Shown here piece after piece: positions 15,206 to 24,087 of a stretch of DNA of 41,149 bases; within the stretch, counting starts at the first letter, position 1, and each line of letters starts with the position of its first letter. A program made the position numbers and the translations under genes. Under the pieces are notes generated by a model. That model was not told where the DNA came from, did not search any database, and saw only the letters and a list, made by a program, of their open reading frames with translations. The DNA is from an uncultured Gammaproteobacteria bacterium (GTDB lineage Bacteria; Pseudomonadota; Gammaproteobacteria; JAADHQ01): assembly GCA_947258655.1 (NCBI GenBank), contig CAMYJD010000019.1, forward strand, positions 1 to 41,149, given 5' to 3'.

Positions 15206-18200
15206 TTGTTTACACAATTGCGTTACGTTTCTTATATCCTGTTAGTCCTTGTGTTTGCCGCATGTGGTGGTGGTGGCGGTGGCGGTGGTGGTGGCAGCAC
15301 CACCGTGACGGGCCTGACACTCAGTGGTAACAGCATGCAATTCGATGCGGCCCAGAATGGCGCACTGCCCGCAACGCAATCGCTGACAGCCAGTTGGAGC
15401 AGCCCCGATGTTGCCGCTATTGTTGCCGGTTATCCGACTAATATAACCCCTCCTTCATGGCTGGACCTGTCGATCCAGGGGGCGGCCAGCCCGATGTCGA
15501 TTGATGTTGCCGTCAATACCACCGCGCTATCACCGGGTAGTTATTCGACCACGGTCAGGGTCGTCAGTGTTGATATTAACGCCAATCCCATCGATGTGAT
15601 TGATGTCAACGTGACGTTAAACATACAGGCGAAGCTCGGTATCAGTGGCAGTAATGCATTAACGTTTAATATGGTCGATGGTGGTCAGGCTCCAGCGGAT
15701 CAGTCTGTAAGCCTGGTCGGTGATGGTATCAACTGGACCGCTACAACCAGTGCAGCATGGGTGCAGCTGGGCAGCACGAGTGGTACGGCGCCAGGCAACG
15801 TATCGATAGGTGTCAACCCGGTTTCATTGAATGTGGGTACACATACAGCCACGGTGACATTTACCGACAGTACCAGCTCTGACACCGTGCTTATGAATGT
15901 GACGCTGAATATTCAGAGCGGCGGTGGCTCCAATACGGGTCTAACACTCAGTGACAATACCATACAGTTTGATGCTATTCAGAATGGTGCACTGCCCGCT
16001 ACACAAACGATAATTGCCAGTTGGGGCGGCCCCGATGTGGCGGCAGTACTGGTAGGCTACCCGCCCAATGTTTCACAGCCGCCTTGGCTTGACATAGCGA
16101 CGCAGGGTAGTGCAAGTCCGGTATCGATCAACATGTCGGCTAACACTACAGCACTCTTGCCGGGTACCTATGCAACGACAGTTAGAGTCGTCAGTGTCGA
16201 TAACAATACTAATCCAATTGACACTATAGATGTCAATGTGACACTGACCGTGGAGGCGCAGCTGGGTATCGCAGGTAGTACGACATTTACCTTCAATATG
16301 GTCGATGGTGGTTCGGCACCGCAAAACCAGTCTGTCAGCCTGGTCGGCGATGGCATTAGCTGGACTGCAGTAGCCAGTGAAGCATGGGTGCAGCTCGGTA
16401 GTGCAAGCGGCACGGCACCGAGCATGGTGTCCATTGGTGTCAATCAGGCATCGCTGAATGCAGGTACTCATACCGCTACAGTTACATTTACAGATAGCGC
16501 CAGTTCTGACACCGTGGTTGTGGATGTGACACTGAATCTACAAGCGCAGCTGGATATTAACGGGGGAACTGCATTGACCTTCGATATGGTCGATGGCGGG
16601 CTTGTGCCAGTGGACCAGGTCGTCAACCTGGGCGGTGACGGTGTAGTCTGGAATGCGGTCGCCAGTGAGGCGTGGGTGCAACTTGGCAGCAGTAGTGGTA
16701 CAGCACCAAGTACAGTGTCCATTGGGGTTAATCCTGCATCACTGAATGTAGGTACACATACTGCTACAGTGACTTTTACAGACAGTTTAAATATCCAGAG
16801 CGTGGTATTGGATGTAACGCTGAATATTCAGCCAGTCCTGAGTGTAAGCGGTAGCAAGACGTTGACTTTCAATATGGTCGATAGCGGACTTACGCCACTG
16901 GACCAGTCGGTCGATCTGGTCGGTAGCGGTATAAGCTGGAATGCTGTTGCCAGTGAACCATGGGTGGTGCTTGGTACTACAACGGGTACGGCACCGGGTG
17001 CTGTGTCTATCGGTGTTGATCCGGCAGCATTGAATGCAGGGATCCATACGGCCACGGTTACATTCGCTGATAGCCTGAGTCTCCAATCAGTAACAGTGGA
17101 TGTCGAGCTGCGTATAGAGCCACACCGGCTTGTCGTCGAAGACAACGGCATCGCATTGGCGAGTATGCCGGCACTGTCAAACCTGTCGGCGACAGTGGCT
17201 GTTAGTGAAAATGCCGGTGTGACAACACCGTGGATGGCAACGAGCAATGCGGGCTGGTTGTCTGTAACGGCCAGTGGTGATACTGGTAATAACCTGTCAC
17301 TAACTGCTGATCCGGCCGGACTCGCTGCCGATACGATTTATTATACCACTGTTACACTGACATCCAGTGATGCAACGATCAGCAACAGCGAGACCATTAA
17401 CGTCGGTCTGTGGGTAGGTTCGGCCGATCCGATTGCCAGTGATTCACTGGCGCTTACCTATGTGGAAATAACAGCTGATCCGATCAGGCCCTATGTGTAC
17501 ATGCATAATCAAGGGACGGATATCGATGTCTATAATGTGCATACTGCAACACTGGTGACAACGATCAGTAATGTGGCCGCGCAACTTGGCGATATGGAAG
17601 TCAGCGCAGACGGCTCGACGCTGTATGTTGCCGATCTGACCAATTACGATATTGTACCGGTGGACCTGAATACAATGACTGCCGGCACAGCTTGGGATTT
17701 GAGCGGTACCGGCAGCCTGTGGTTGGGCTACGGTCGTGTCGATAACAAGGCACTGGTATTTGCCAGTAATGGCGGGGTCTATGACGCAGGTACAGGCGCT
17801 GCTTTACCTGCTACTCTTACGATTAGCGGCGGGTCTGTCCTGAATATCAGCCAAAATGGCGAAACACTATGTGGCGTCAGCACCGGGGTTAGCCCCTATA
17901 CTATCAGTTGTTTTACACTCGCCTATTCGGAACTGGCTTCAGGTGCATTGACAATGACAAGCACTGGTAGTGTCAGGGGGCCTGGTGGGAATGCAAAGGA
18001 CGTAGCTCTTGTGCGTGATGGTAGTCGTGCCTATGTTGCATCCGGTGCGCCGTACAATTTCATTGGTTTCGATACCACCACAATGCTACAAGATCAGACT
18101 TTGCCCGCGGACGCCTATCCGAATAGTGTCGAAATCAGTAGTGACAACCTGTTATATGGTGGAATATCCGGTCTGTATGGCCCTTTGGATACCTGGATCT

Positions 18201-18349
18201 ATGATACCGCTGGTGTTGAGCAAAACAGCTATTATGTATCAGGATATGCAAAAACAATCCGGGACCGACAATTGTGTGTCTCAGGTGACGGCTTGAGGGT
18301 GATCATCTCGGTCACCGATCCGGCGATCAAGATGCTGACAGTAAAATAA
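15206..18349 (+). CDS. Large repeat lipoprotein with BACON/Ig-like domains and a beta-propeller-like end
   Basis: A surface or periplasmic lipoprotein of about 1047 residues. TTG at 15206 behind GGGGGA (15194-15199) gives a short signal peptide ending in the lipobox LVFAAC, with Cys20 the lipidated residue. A TTG at 15149 would add 19 residues and is disfavoured. Ten glycines follow the cysteine. Two ~105-residue repeats (type A, with FDAxQNGALPATQ) and four ~95-residue repeats (type B, with TFNMVDGG and AWVQLG) come in the order A-B-A-B-B-B, then one diverged copy. The B motifs W-x-A-x-x-S-x-x-W-V-x-L-G-x-x-x-G-T-A-P resemble BACON domains. The last ~300 residues look like a YVTN propeller (VSADGSTLYVADLTNYDIVPVDL). 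Likely role is adhesion or glycan binding; not proven. Confidence 0.85.
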   Translation: MFTQLRYVSYILLVLVFAACGGGGGGGGGGSTTVTGLTLSGNSMQFDAAQNGALPATQSLTASWSSPDVAAIVAGYPTNITPPSWLDLSIQGAASPMSIDVAVNTTALSPGSYSTTVRVVSVDINANPIDVIDVNVTLNIQAKLGISGSNALTFNMVDGGQAPADQSVSLVGDGINWTATTSAAWVQLGSTSGTAPGNVSIGVNPVSLNVGTHTATVTFTDSTSSDTVLMNVTLNIQSGGGSNTGLTLSDNTIQFDAIQNGALPATQTIIASWGGPDVAAVLVGYPPNVSQPPWLDIATQGSASPVSINMSANTTALLPGTYATTVRVVSVDNNTNPIDTIDVNVTLTVEAQLGIAGSTTFTFNMVDGGSAPQNQSVSLVGDGISWTAVASEAWVQLGSASGTAPSMVSIGVNQASLNAGTHTATVTFTDSASSDTVVVDVTLNLQAQLDINGGTALTFDMVDGGLVPVDQVVNLGGDGVVWNAVASEAWVQLGSSSGTAPSTVSIGVNPASLNVGTHTATVTFTDSLNIQSVVLDVTLNIQPVLSVSGSKTLTFNMVDSGLTPLDQSVDLVGSGISWNAVASEPWVVLGTTTGTAPGAVSIGVDPAALNAGIHTATVTFADSLSLQSVTVDVELRIEPHRLVVEDNGIALASMPALSNLSATVAVSENAGVTTPWMATSNAGWLSVTASGDTGNNLSLTADPAGLAADTIYYTTVTLTSSDATISNSETINVGLWVGSADPIASDSLALTYVEITADPIRPYVYMHNQGTDIDVYNVHTATLVTTISNVAAQLGDMEVSADGSTLYVADLTNYDIVPVDLNTMTAGTAWDLSGTGSLWLGYGRVDNKALVFASNGGVYDAGTGAALPATLTISGGSVLNISQNGETLCGVSTGVSPYTISCFTLAYSELASGALTMTSTGSVRGPGGNAKDVALVRDGSRAYVASGAPYNFIGFDTTTMLQDQTLPADAYPNSVEISSDNLLYGGISGLYGPLDTWIYDTAGVEQNSYYVSGYAKTIRDRQLCVSGDGLRVIISVTDPAIKMLTVK
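15266..15295 (+). repeat. Ten-glycine codon run after the lipobox
   Basis: Ten consecutive GGT/GGC codons directly follow the lipidated cysteine codon. They form a flexible tether at the membrane and a slippage-prone tract. Confidence 0.9.
15300..17119 (+). repeat. Six coding repeats inside the lipoprotein gene
   Basis: Approximate units: A1 15300-15628, B1 15629-15917, A2 15930-16255, B2 16256-16543, B3 16544-16831, B4 16832-17119. Within a type the units share long blocks of protein sequence, and B copies repeat similar DNA, so recent duplication or gene conversion is likely. Confidence 0.85.
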
Positions 18350-18358
18350 CCTGCCTAG

Positions 18359-18386
18359 GAGATTGCCGCGCTGCGCTCGCAATGAC
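18359..18386. repeat. Half copy of the palindromic element
   Basis: GAGATTGCCGCGCTGCGCTCGCAATGAC matches the right inner arm of the element at 14247-14373 with one base change. The terminal GCAACCTCTG repeat is absent. It sits 10 bases after the lipoprotein stop. Confidence 0.8.
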
Positions 18387-18429
18387 AGGCTTAAGTAAGG
18401 GATATCTCTGTCTACAGATATATCGATAA

Positions 18430-18456
18430 AAAACCGGCAACGATGTTGCCGGTTTT
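18430..18456. terminator. Bidirectional intrinsic terminator
   Basis: A 12-base perfect stem (AAAACCGGCAAC/GTTGCCGGTTTT) with a GAT loop is followed by more T on the plus strand and preceded by A residues, so it works in both directions. It lies between convergent genes and ends both the lipoprotein gene and prlC. Confidence 0.92.
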
Positions 18457-18477
18457 TTTTGTATCAGCCTTTGTCTG

Positions 18478-20523
18478 TCAGGCGGCCAGCCCGCTATGGC
18501 GTAACAGCGCATCGATGGTCGGCTCGCGACCGCGGAAATCGATAAACAGCTCCATCGGTTCACGCGAGCCGCCCTGTTCCAGTATGCTCTGCAAGAAGCG
18601 CTGCCCGGTATGGCTGTCAAAGATATGGGTTTCCTCGAAGGCCGCAAACGCATCCGCCGACAGGACCTCGGCCCACTTGTAACTGTAGTAGCCGGCCGCA
18701 TATCCGCCGGCGAAAATGTGCGAAAAGCTGTGTGGGAAACGGTTAAATGATGGCGGCTGCATGACCGCAACCTGTTTGCGCACATCATCGAGCAGTGCAT
18801 AGATATTGGCACCCTTGTCGGCATCGTATTCCATATGTAAACGGAAATCGAACAGCGAAAATTCGAGTTGCCTGACCATTTGCATGGCCGACTGGAAGTT
18901 TTTCGCTGCCTTCATGCGCTGATACAGGTCATCCGTTATCTTTTCTCCGCTCTGGTAATGCGTTGCAAACAGATCCAGCGCTTCACGCTCCCAGCACCAG
19001 TTTTCCATGAACTGGCTTGGCAGTTCGACCGCGTCCCAGGCCACACCGCTGATACCGGAAACACTGGTATAGTCGATCCTGGTCAGCATATGGTGCAGGC
19101 CATGACCGAATTCATGGAACAATGTCTCGACCTCGTTATGGGTTAGCAGCGCCGGGTCGTCTCCTATGGGCGGGGTGAAGTTACAGGTCAGGTAGGCAAC
19201 CGGTGTCTGCACCTTACCGTCACGGGCCTTGCGGCTGATACATTCATCCATCCACGCGCCACCACGCTTGTTGGCGCGTGCATACAGGTCGAGGTAGAAC
19301 TGCCCGCGGACTTCATAGTCACTATCGATGATTTCAAAAAACTGCACGTCTTCATGCCAGGTATCGACGCCCGCATGTGGCCTGATATCAAGGCCGTACA
19401 GTTTGCCGACGACGGCAAACATGCCCTTGATGACCTGCGATGCCGGGAAATAAGGCTTCAGTTCTTCCTGGGAGATGTTGTATTCGGACTGGCGCAGCTT
19501 CTCGGAGTAATAGGGGATGTCCCAGGCCTCGAGTTCGGTCTGCCCGAATTGTGCCTTGGCAAATTCGCGCACCTGTTCCAGCTCCTTTTTCGCAATCGGT
19601 AATGAGCGCTCGGCGAGTTGCTGCAGGAACCCAACGACCTGTTCGGTCGAGATGGCCATTTTCGTCGCAATGGAGCGTTCGGCATAATTATTAAAGCCGA
19701 GCAATTGCGCGACTTCATGGCGTAACGCCAGGATCTCTTCCATGACCGGTGTATTGTCCCATTGACCGGCCGACGGTCCTTCATCAGAGGCGCGGGTGAC
19801 ATAGGCCGCGTACATTTCATGTCTGAGTTCACGATCATCGGCATAGGTGATAACCGGATAATAGGACGGGAACTCGAGGTTAAGCAGATAGCCCTGCTGG
19901 TTTTCATTTTCTGCCTGTTGGCGCATCAGCGCGATGGCGGACTCGGGCAGACCGGACAGGTCGGCCGCGTCGGTGATCAGCTTGCTCCAGGCCTGGGTCG
20001 CATCGAGCACATTTTCGCCAAACTTTGATGTCAGTTTGGACAGCCGTTGCATGATATCGCGGTAGCGTTGTTTGTCTTCGTCCGACAGGTCGATACCGGA
20101 CAGGCGAAAATCACGTAATTCGTTTTCGATGACCTTGCGCTGGGTCTGGTCCAGTTGTTGATAGGACTCATGCTCGGCAATGTATGCATAGGCCCTGAAC
20201 AGGGCCTCGTTCTGCCCCAGTTCGGTATAATAGGCGCTGAGCTTTTCCAGACAGGCATTGTAGGCATCGCGCAACGCGTCGCTATTGACGACCGAGTTCA
20301 TATGGCTGACCGGAGACCACACTGCACTGAGGCGGTCCATCATGTCTTCGAGGGGTTCGACCAGGTTCTTCCAGGTGTAATGCTCCGTTGCGGCCAGCAG
20401 GGCATCCAGTTGTTCGCGGTTTTCAGCGAGCAACTGGTCGATGGCCGCTTCAATATGCGCTGGCTTGATCTGGCTGAACGGGGGCAGGCCCTGGAAAGTC
20501 AAAAGAGGATTTTCGCTTGTCAT
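18478..20523 (-). CDS. prlC: Oligopeptidase A (M3 family)
   Basis: A 681-residue cytosolic zinc endopeptidase that degrades signal peptides and other short peptides. The catalytic motif is HEFGHGLHHML (zinc-binding HExxH) within TLFHEFGHGLHHMLTRIDYTSVSGISGVAWDAVELPSQFMENW, where the third zinc ligand (the Glu of VELPSQ) follows in the usual position. The N-terminus (NPLLTFQGLPPFSQIKPAHIEAAI) and the C-terminal GGYAAGYYSYKWAEVLSADAF segment match OpdA/PrlC. Length is as expected. It is divergent from srkA with a 76-base gap. Confidence 0.96.
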   Translation of the reverse strand: MTSENPLLTFQGLPPFSQIKPAHIEAAIDQLLAENREQLDALLAATEHYTWKNLVEPLEDMMDRLSAVWSPVSHMNSVVNSDALRDAYNACLEKLSAYYTELGQNEALFRAYAYIAEHESYQQLDQTQRKVIENELRDFRLSGIDLSDEDKQRYRDIMQRLSKLTSKFGENVLDATQAWSKLITDAADLSGLPESAIALMRQQAENENQQGYLLNLEFPSYYPVITYADDRELRHEMYAAYVTRASDEGPSAGQWDNTPVMEEILALRHEVAQLLGFNNYAERSIATKMAISTEQVVGFLQQLAERSLPIAKKELEQVREFAKAQFGQTELEAWDIPYYSEKLRQSEYNISQEELKPYFPASQVIKGMFAVVGKLYGLDIRPHAGVDTWHEDVQFFEIIDSDYEVRGQFYLDLYARANKRGGAWMDECISRKARDGKVQTPVAYLTCNFTPPIGDDPALLTHNEVETLFHEFGHGLHHMLTRIDYTSVSGISGVAWDAVELPSQFMENWCWEREALDLFATHYQSGEKITDDLYQRMKAAKNFQSAMQMVRQLEFSLFDFRLHMEYDADKGANIYALLDDVRKQVAVMQPPSFNRFPHSFSHIFAGGYAAGYYSYKWAEVLSADAFAAFEETHIFDSHTGQRFLQSILEQGGSREPMELFIDFRGREPTIDALLRHSGLAA

Positions 20524-20599
20524 GTCGCTTTGTAAGTCCGGTGTTGTCGAAAAAATGCTAATCTAACATGCTTTAAATATAAACAAAAAACGGATTCTT

Positions 20600-21586
20600 A
20601 TGCAGCCCGATCCCCATCCCTATGAATCACTTACGCCTGATATGGTTATACAGGCGGTAGAATCGCTGGGTTTCCTGTCCAATGGCAGGCAACTGGCACT
20701 CAATAGTTATGAAAACCGGGTCTACCAGGTCGGCCTTGAGCATGGCGATCCATTGATCGTCAAATTTTACCGCCCTGGCCGCTGGAGTGATCAGGCGATC
20801 CTCGAGGAGCATGCCTTTACGCTGGAGCTGGCGGGGCAGGAGCTGCCTGTCGTGGCACCGCTCGTCGATGCGCACGGACAGTCATTGCATGAATACGCGG
20901 GCTTTCGCCTGGCGCTGTTCCCGCGCCGTGGAGGGCACTGGCCGGAACTGGACAAGCCGGAGCAGCGTGAATGGATGGGGCGCTTCCTTGCGCAGATACA
21001 TAATGTCGGTGCGCGGCAGCCATTTCAGCACCGCCCGGCCATTACACTGGAGAGTTATGGCGAGGAATCCGTCGCCTACCTGTTGCAGCACGATTTTATT
21101 CCGCAAGAACTGCAGTTGGCCTACCGCACACTGAGCGAGGACCTGTTGCGGCAGATCAGACATGCCTGGCAGCGTGGCGGTGATATAAACACCATTCGCC
21201 TGCATGGAGACTGTCACCCGGGGAACATCCTGTGGACCGACAGTGGGCCACATTTCGTCGATTTTGATGATACCCGTAGTGGACCTGCAATTCAGGATCT
21301 GTGGATGTTGTTATCGGGTGAGCGCCACGAGATGAGCGTGCAAATGTCTGACATCCTCGTCGGTTACGAAATGTTTCGCGAGTTTGATCAACGCGAGTTA
21401 CAATTGCTCGAGGCCCTGCGCACATTACGTATGCTGCATTATTCGGCCTGGCTGGCCCGGCGCTGGCAGGATCCCGCCTTTCCACACAATTTTCCGTGGT
21501 TTAACACCAATCGTTATTGGGAAGAGCAGATACTGTCGCTGCGCGAGCAGGCGGCAAAACTGGATGAACCGCCGTTGATGGTGTAG
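20600..21586 (+). CDS. srkA: Stress response Ser/Thr kinase SrkA (YihE)
   Basis: A 328-residue aminoglycoside-phosphotransferase-fold kinase. In Escherichia coli SrkA protects against programmed death under stress. The ATP-lysine segment is DPLIVKFYRPGRWS. The catalytic loop is HGDCHPGNILW, and the metal-binding loop is VDFDDTRSGPAIQDLWML. The N-terminal LNSYENRVYQVGLE and C-terminal FPWFNTNRYWEEQI segments are characteristic of YihE/SrkA. GGATTC precedes the ATG. The dsbA gene that follows in enterics is not present. Confidence 0.93.
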   Translation: MQPDPHPYESLTPDMVIQAVESLGFLSNGRQLALNSYENRVYQVGLEHGDPLIVKFYRPGRWSDQAILEEHAFTLELAGQELPVVAPLVDAHGQSLHEYAGFRLALFPRRGGHWPELDKPEQREWMGRFLAQIHNVGARQPFQHRPAITLESYGEESVAYLLQHDFIPQELQLAYRTLSEDLLRQIRHAWQRGGDINTIRLHGDCHPGNILWTDSGPHFVDFDDTRSGPAIQDLWMLLSGERHEMSVQMSDILVGYEMFREFDQRELQLLEALRTLRMLHYSAWLARRWQDPAFPHNFPWFNTNRYWEEQILSLREQAAKLDEPPLMV

Positions 21587-21851
21587 CGGTATTGGAGCTA
21601 TAGCCCGCCGCAACCCGCAAAGGTAGCACAATGCCCTGATGCCGCATATATAATAATGGCTCGGCAGATCATGAGCGCCAATCGGTGCGGACCATGGTGC
21701 CCAGGCAGCACATGTCATTCGCTATTGGATTAAAATCGTGATATTAATTAATATATTTGACATTATTGACGATTTAGATAGACAGATGGCTGTTAATAAT
21801 TAATTACCATATGTAAAATAACAACAACAACTATGATACACGAGGTAAGAA
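21587..21851. other. Intergenic region, AT-rich second half
   Basis: 265 bases without a recognisable gene. The stretch 21720-21840 is AT-rich and holds a TTGACA, but no convincing -10 at normal spacing. It presumably carries the promoter of the 21852 gene. Confidence 0.4.
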
Positions 21852-22163
21852 ATGCGCTACGGCATTATGATCAATCTGGATTATGACAGCTATCCCTATG
21901 ATGATTGTCGTGATATCTGGAACCAGATTCGCAACAATATGGTTGAGGCCGGGTTTCGTATCGAGGGCCGATTGTTTACTATTGCCGCGCCTGCCACAGA
22001 GGCATGCGATCTGGCCAGGGCAGTCCTGGATAATATCAATCAGGATATGAACAACGGTGTGGACCTGTACTCCTGCATGAAGGAGTTTTATGGCTACGAT
22101 CATACGCAGACCATTAACCTGCTATTACCTCCCGCCGACGGCCTGGAGGTACAGGAAGACTGA
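21852..22163 (+). CDS. Hypothetical protein, 103 residues
   Basis: Unrecognised. It begins MRYGIMINLDYDSYPYDDCRDIWNQIRNNMVEAGFRIEGRLFTI and ends acidic. Three cysteines (CRDIW, ACDLA, SCMKE) are spread out, not in a metal motif. Predicted alpha/beta, soluble, pI acidic, no signal peptide. GAGGTAAGAA just before the ATG is a good ribosome site. The strand-helix-strand start resembles a ferredoxin-like fold, which is only a guess. A second unknown gene begins about 35 bases later. Confidence 0.7.
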   Translation: MRYGIMINLDYDSYPYDDCRDIWNQIRNNMVEAGFRIEGRLFTIAAPATEACDLARAVLDNINQDMNNGVDLYSCMKEFYGYDHTQTINLLLPPADGLEVQED

Positions 22164-22198
22164 CTGCTCCTGTGCCAGGCACCTTTCCAGTATATATT

Positions 22199-22867
22199 AT
22201 GAGTGACCCACAGTTTCTTGAGCAGCCGGGATTGCGTGAACGTCAACTACGCAGGCGTCACGGTAATCCGTTGTTTAGCGCAGAGCAGCAGAACGTAACA
22301 GCGGCGCAGCTTGACGACGCGCGTCAGCAGGACGAACAGGAGCAGCAACAATTCGCACAATCCCTGCGCGACTTGCTGACGGATGTAAGCCAGTTTGTCG
22401 GACGCGAGGAAACTGACAAAATATTGCAGACCAAGGAACGCGCCGACAAACTCTATGAACAATGCATCGGCCTGGCCGGCGACCATGAACGCGAACGCGA
22501 TGGCCTGTTAAAACTGAATGATGTGATCATGACAGCCATCCGCGCCGCGGCCGGGCAGGATCCGCTGGCACTGGATGAGCTTGAAAATGAGCAACAGGCC
22601 AGAGCTATACACCTGGCCCTGCTGGAATGTCAATTGGTAGCCGATATATTAAGCCCGGACAACGCCCTGCAAGAAGATGAGCTGCTACCGACGATTCTGT
22701 CGGAGGATGAAGAATCCATACATATGGCGATGACATTGTTCAATAATGAACAGCGCGCTTTACTCGAGCAACAGGCCGAACAGCTTAAACAGAAATTACA
22801 ACAACAAGGTGTTTTTGATGAGCTTATGCAGAAAAAAATCTCGGCGTTGTTATCGACCCGCGAGTAA
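22199..22867 (+). CDS. Hypothetical coiled-coil protein
   Basis: An unrecognised 222-residue protein, very rich in Gln and Glu and almost entirely helical. The N-terminal RLRRRHGNPLFSAEQQNVT-like basic patch is followed by a heptad-rich region (ARQQDEQEQQQFAQSLRDLL). The C-terminal coiled coil is ALLEQQAEQLKQKLQQQG. No membrane segment. The ATG at 22199 is preferred over a GTG at 22172. It is likely co-transcribed with the 103-residue gene upstream. It is convergent with the AEC transporter (6-base gap). Confidence 0.65.
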   Translation: MSDPQFLEQPGLRERQLRRRHGNPLFSAEQQNVTAAQLDDARQQDEQEQQQFAQSLRDLLTDVSQFVGREETDKILQTKERADKLYEQCIGLAGDHERERDGLLKLNDVIMTAIRAAAGQDPLALDELENEQQARAIHLALLECQLVADILSPDNALQEDELLPTILSEDEESIHMAMTLFNNEQRALLEQQAEQLKQKLQQQGVFDELMQKKISALLSTRE

Positions 22868-22873
22868 ACCAGG

Positions 22874-23785
22874 CTAGACCCAGTAGTACCATAGCGGCAA
22901 AGTAAAGAAACTCAGCGCCGTGGTTAGTGTCAATGCAGCCGCATAGATGCCGGTGTTCAGACCGAAGCGATCACTCAGTACGATTCCCAATGCCATGCTT
23001 GGTAACGCCGCTTCGACCACGAGCGCACGCAGGACCTCGCCACTGACACCGATGCTGCCGGCGACCAGCCAAACAATCAGCGGCATGATAAATAACTGGA
23101 TCAGTGCAACCGGTACAACACTTGGCAGGTTATGCCATTCCCTCAGGCCTCTGGGTAAGGCCAGGCCGGCGGCAAACAACATTAACGGAATCACCGCACT
23201 GCTCAACATATCCAGCAGACCGCCGACCCATACAGGCGAACCTATCTGGAGCAGATTCAGCGTCACGGCAAGGGCCACGGCCCATAAAGGTACGACACTT
23301 AACAGCGACAACAATACATTACCGGGTTGCGGTTTGTTGCCGAAGCGGTTGGCAATGACGATACCGACCGTCAGTACCAGCGGGAAACAGGCAAACATAT
23401 CAAATTGTATCGCTATACTTCGGGCCCAGCTGCCGAAGGTATTCTCCAGCAATGGCAGGCCGAGGTAAGTGGCATTCGGAAAGGCCGCCGCGAGCATGAT
23501 CGCACCGGTGACCTCGCGTTTGGCGCCACACATCCTGCAGGCAAAAGAAGCCAGGAGCAGGCTGACGAGAATACCGATAATTGCACTGACAGAGATCTTG
23601 ACGCTGGTCAGGTCAAGCGGTGATTGCCACAAAATGTTCAGCACCAGTGCGGGCAGGAATACATAGTAGACCGCGCTGGTCAGGGCATTGCGGATAACGG
23701 TAATGTCCATGCCACCAGGGCGCACAACAGACCAGATGACGCCGAGTCCGAGCAGGGACAGTATTTGTAGTAATGCGTCAGTCAT
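22874..23785 (-). CDS. AEC-family transporter
   Basis: A 303-residue integral membrane protein with about ten hydrophobic helices in two halves. Diagnostic auxin-efflux-carrier segments are FPNATYLGLPLLENTFG in the first half and ALVVEAALPSMALGIVLSDRFGLN in the second, both with the broken-helix proline. Family members export or take up carboxylates such as malate; the substrate here is unknown. The slyX gene lies upstream on the same strand. Confidence 0.92.
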   Translation of the reverse strand: MTDALLQILSLLGLGVIWSVVRPGGMDITVIRNALTSAVYYVFLPALVLNILWQSPLDLTSVKISVSAIIGILVSLLLASFACRMCGAKREVTGAIMLAAAFPNATYLGLPLLENTFGSWARSIAIQFDMFACFPLVLTVGIVIANRFGNKPQPGNVLLSLLSVVPLWAVALAVTLNLLQIGSPVWVGGLLDMLSSAVIPLMLFAAGLALPRGLREWHNLPSVVPVALIQLFIMPLIVWLVAGSIGVSGEVLRALVVEAALPSMALGIVLSDRFGLNTGIYAAALTLTTALSFFTLPLWYYWV

Positions 23786-23845
23786 GGTTGGAAATCTATA
23801 GGGTGTCCAGAATAATTTCCAGGATAATTCATTCAGTTCGGTCGG

Positions 23846-24043
23846 CTAATAATGTGGTGGCGGCGTTTCTTCCGATATGTGTGCGATATTGGAAAATTCG
23901 GTCAGTTGTTCGCGGATGAGCTTGATATCCCGCTGCAGGCTCTCGATCAGTTTTTCCTGTTCTAATACCGTGTTGGTAAGCTCATCAATAGAGGCCTGTT
24001 GATGGCTTATGCGTATTTCGAGATCGGTAATCCTGTTTTCCAT
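23846..24043 (-). CDS. slyX: SlyX protein
   Basis: A 65-residue coiled-coil protein with the family pattern: ENRITDLEIRISHQQASIDELTNTVLEQEKLIESLQRDIKLIREQL, then a short tail ending in the typical PPPHY. Function is unknown; in enterics slyX lies beside slyD, but here slyD is 4 kb away. The frame also allows a TTG start two codons earlier (24049); the ATG at 24043 is preferred. Confidence 0.93.
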   Translation of the reverse strand: MENRITDLEIRISHQQASIDELTNTVLEQEKLIESLQRDIKLIREQLTEFSNIAHISEETPPPHY

Positions 24044-24087
24044 AGTCAATATTCACTCATAGTCTTCGTGCGGTCATGATGGCCCGA

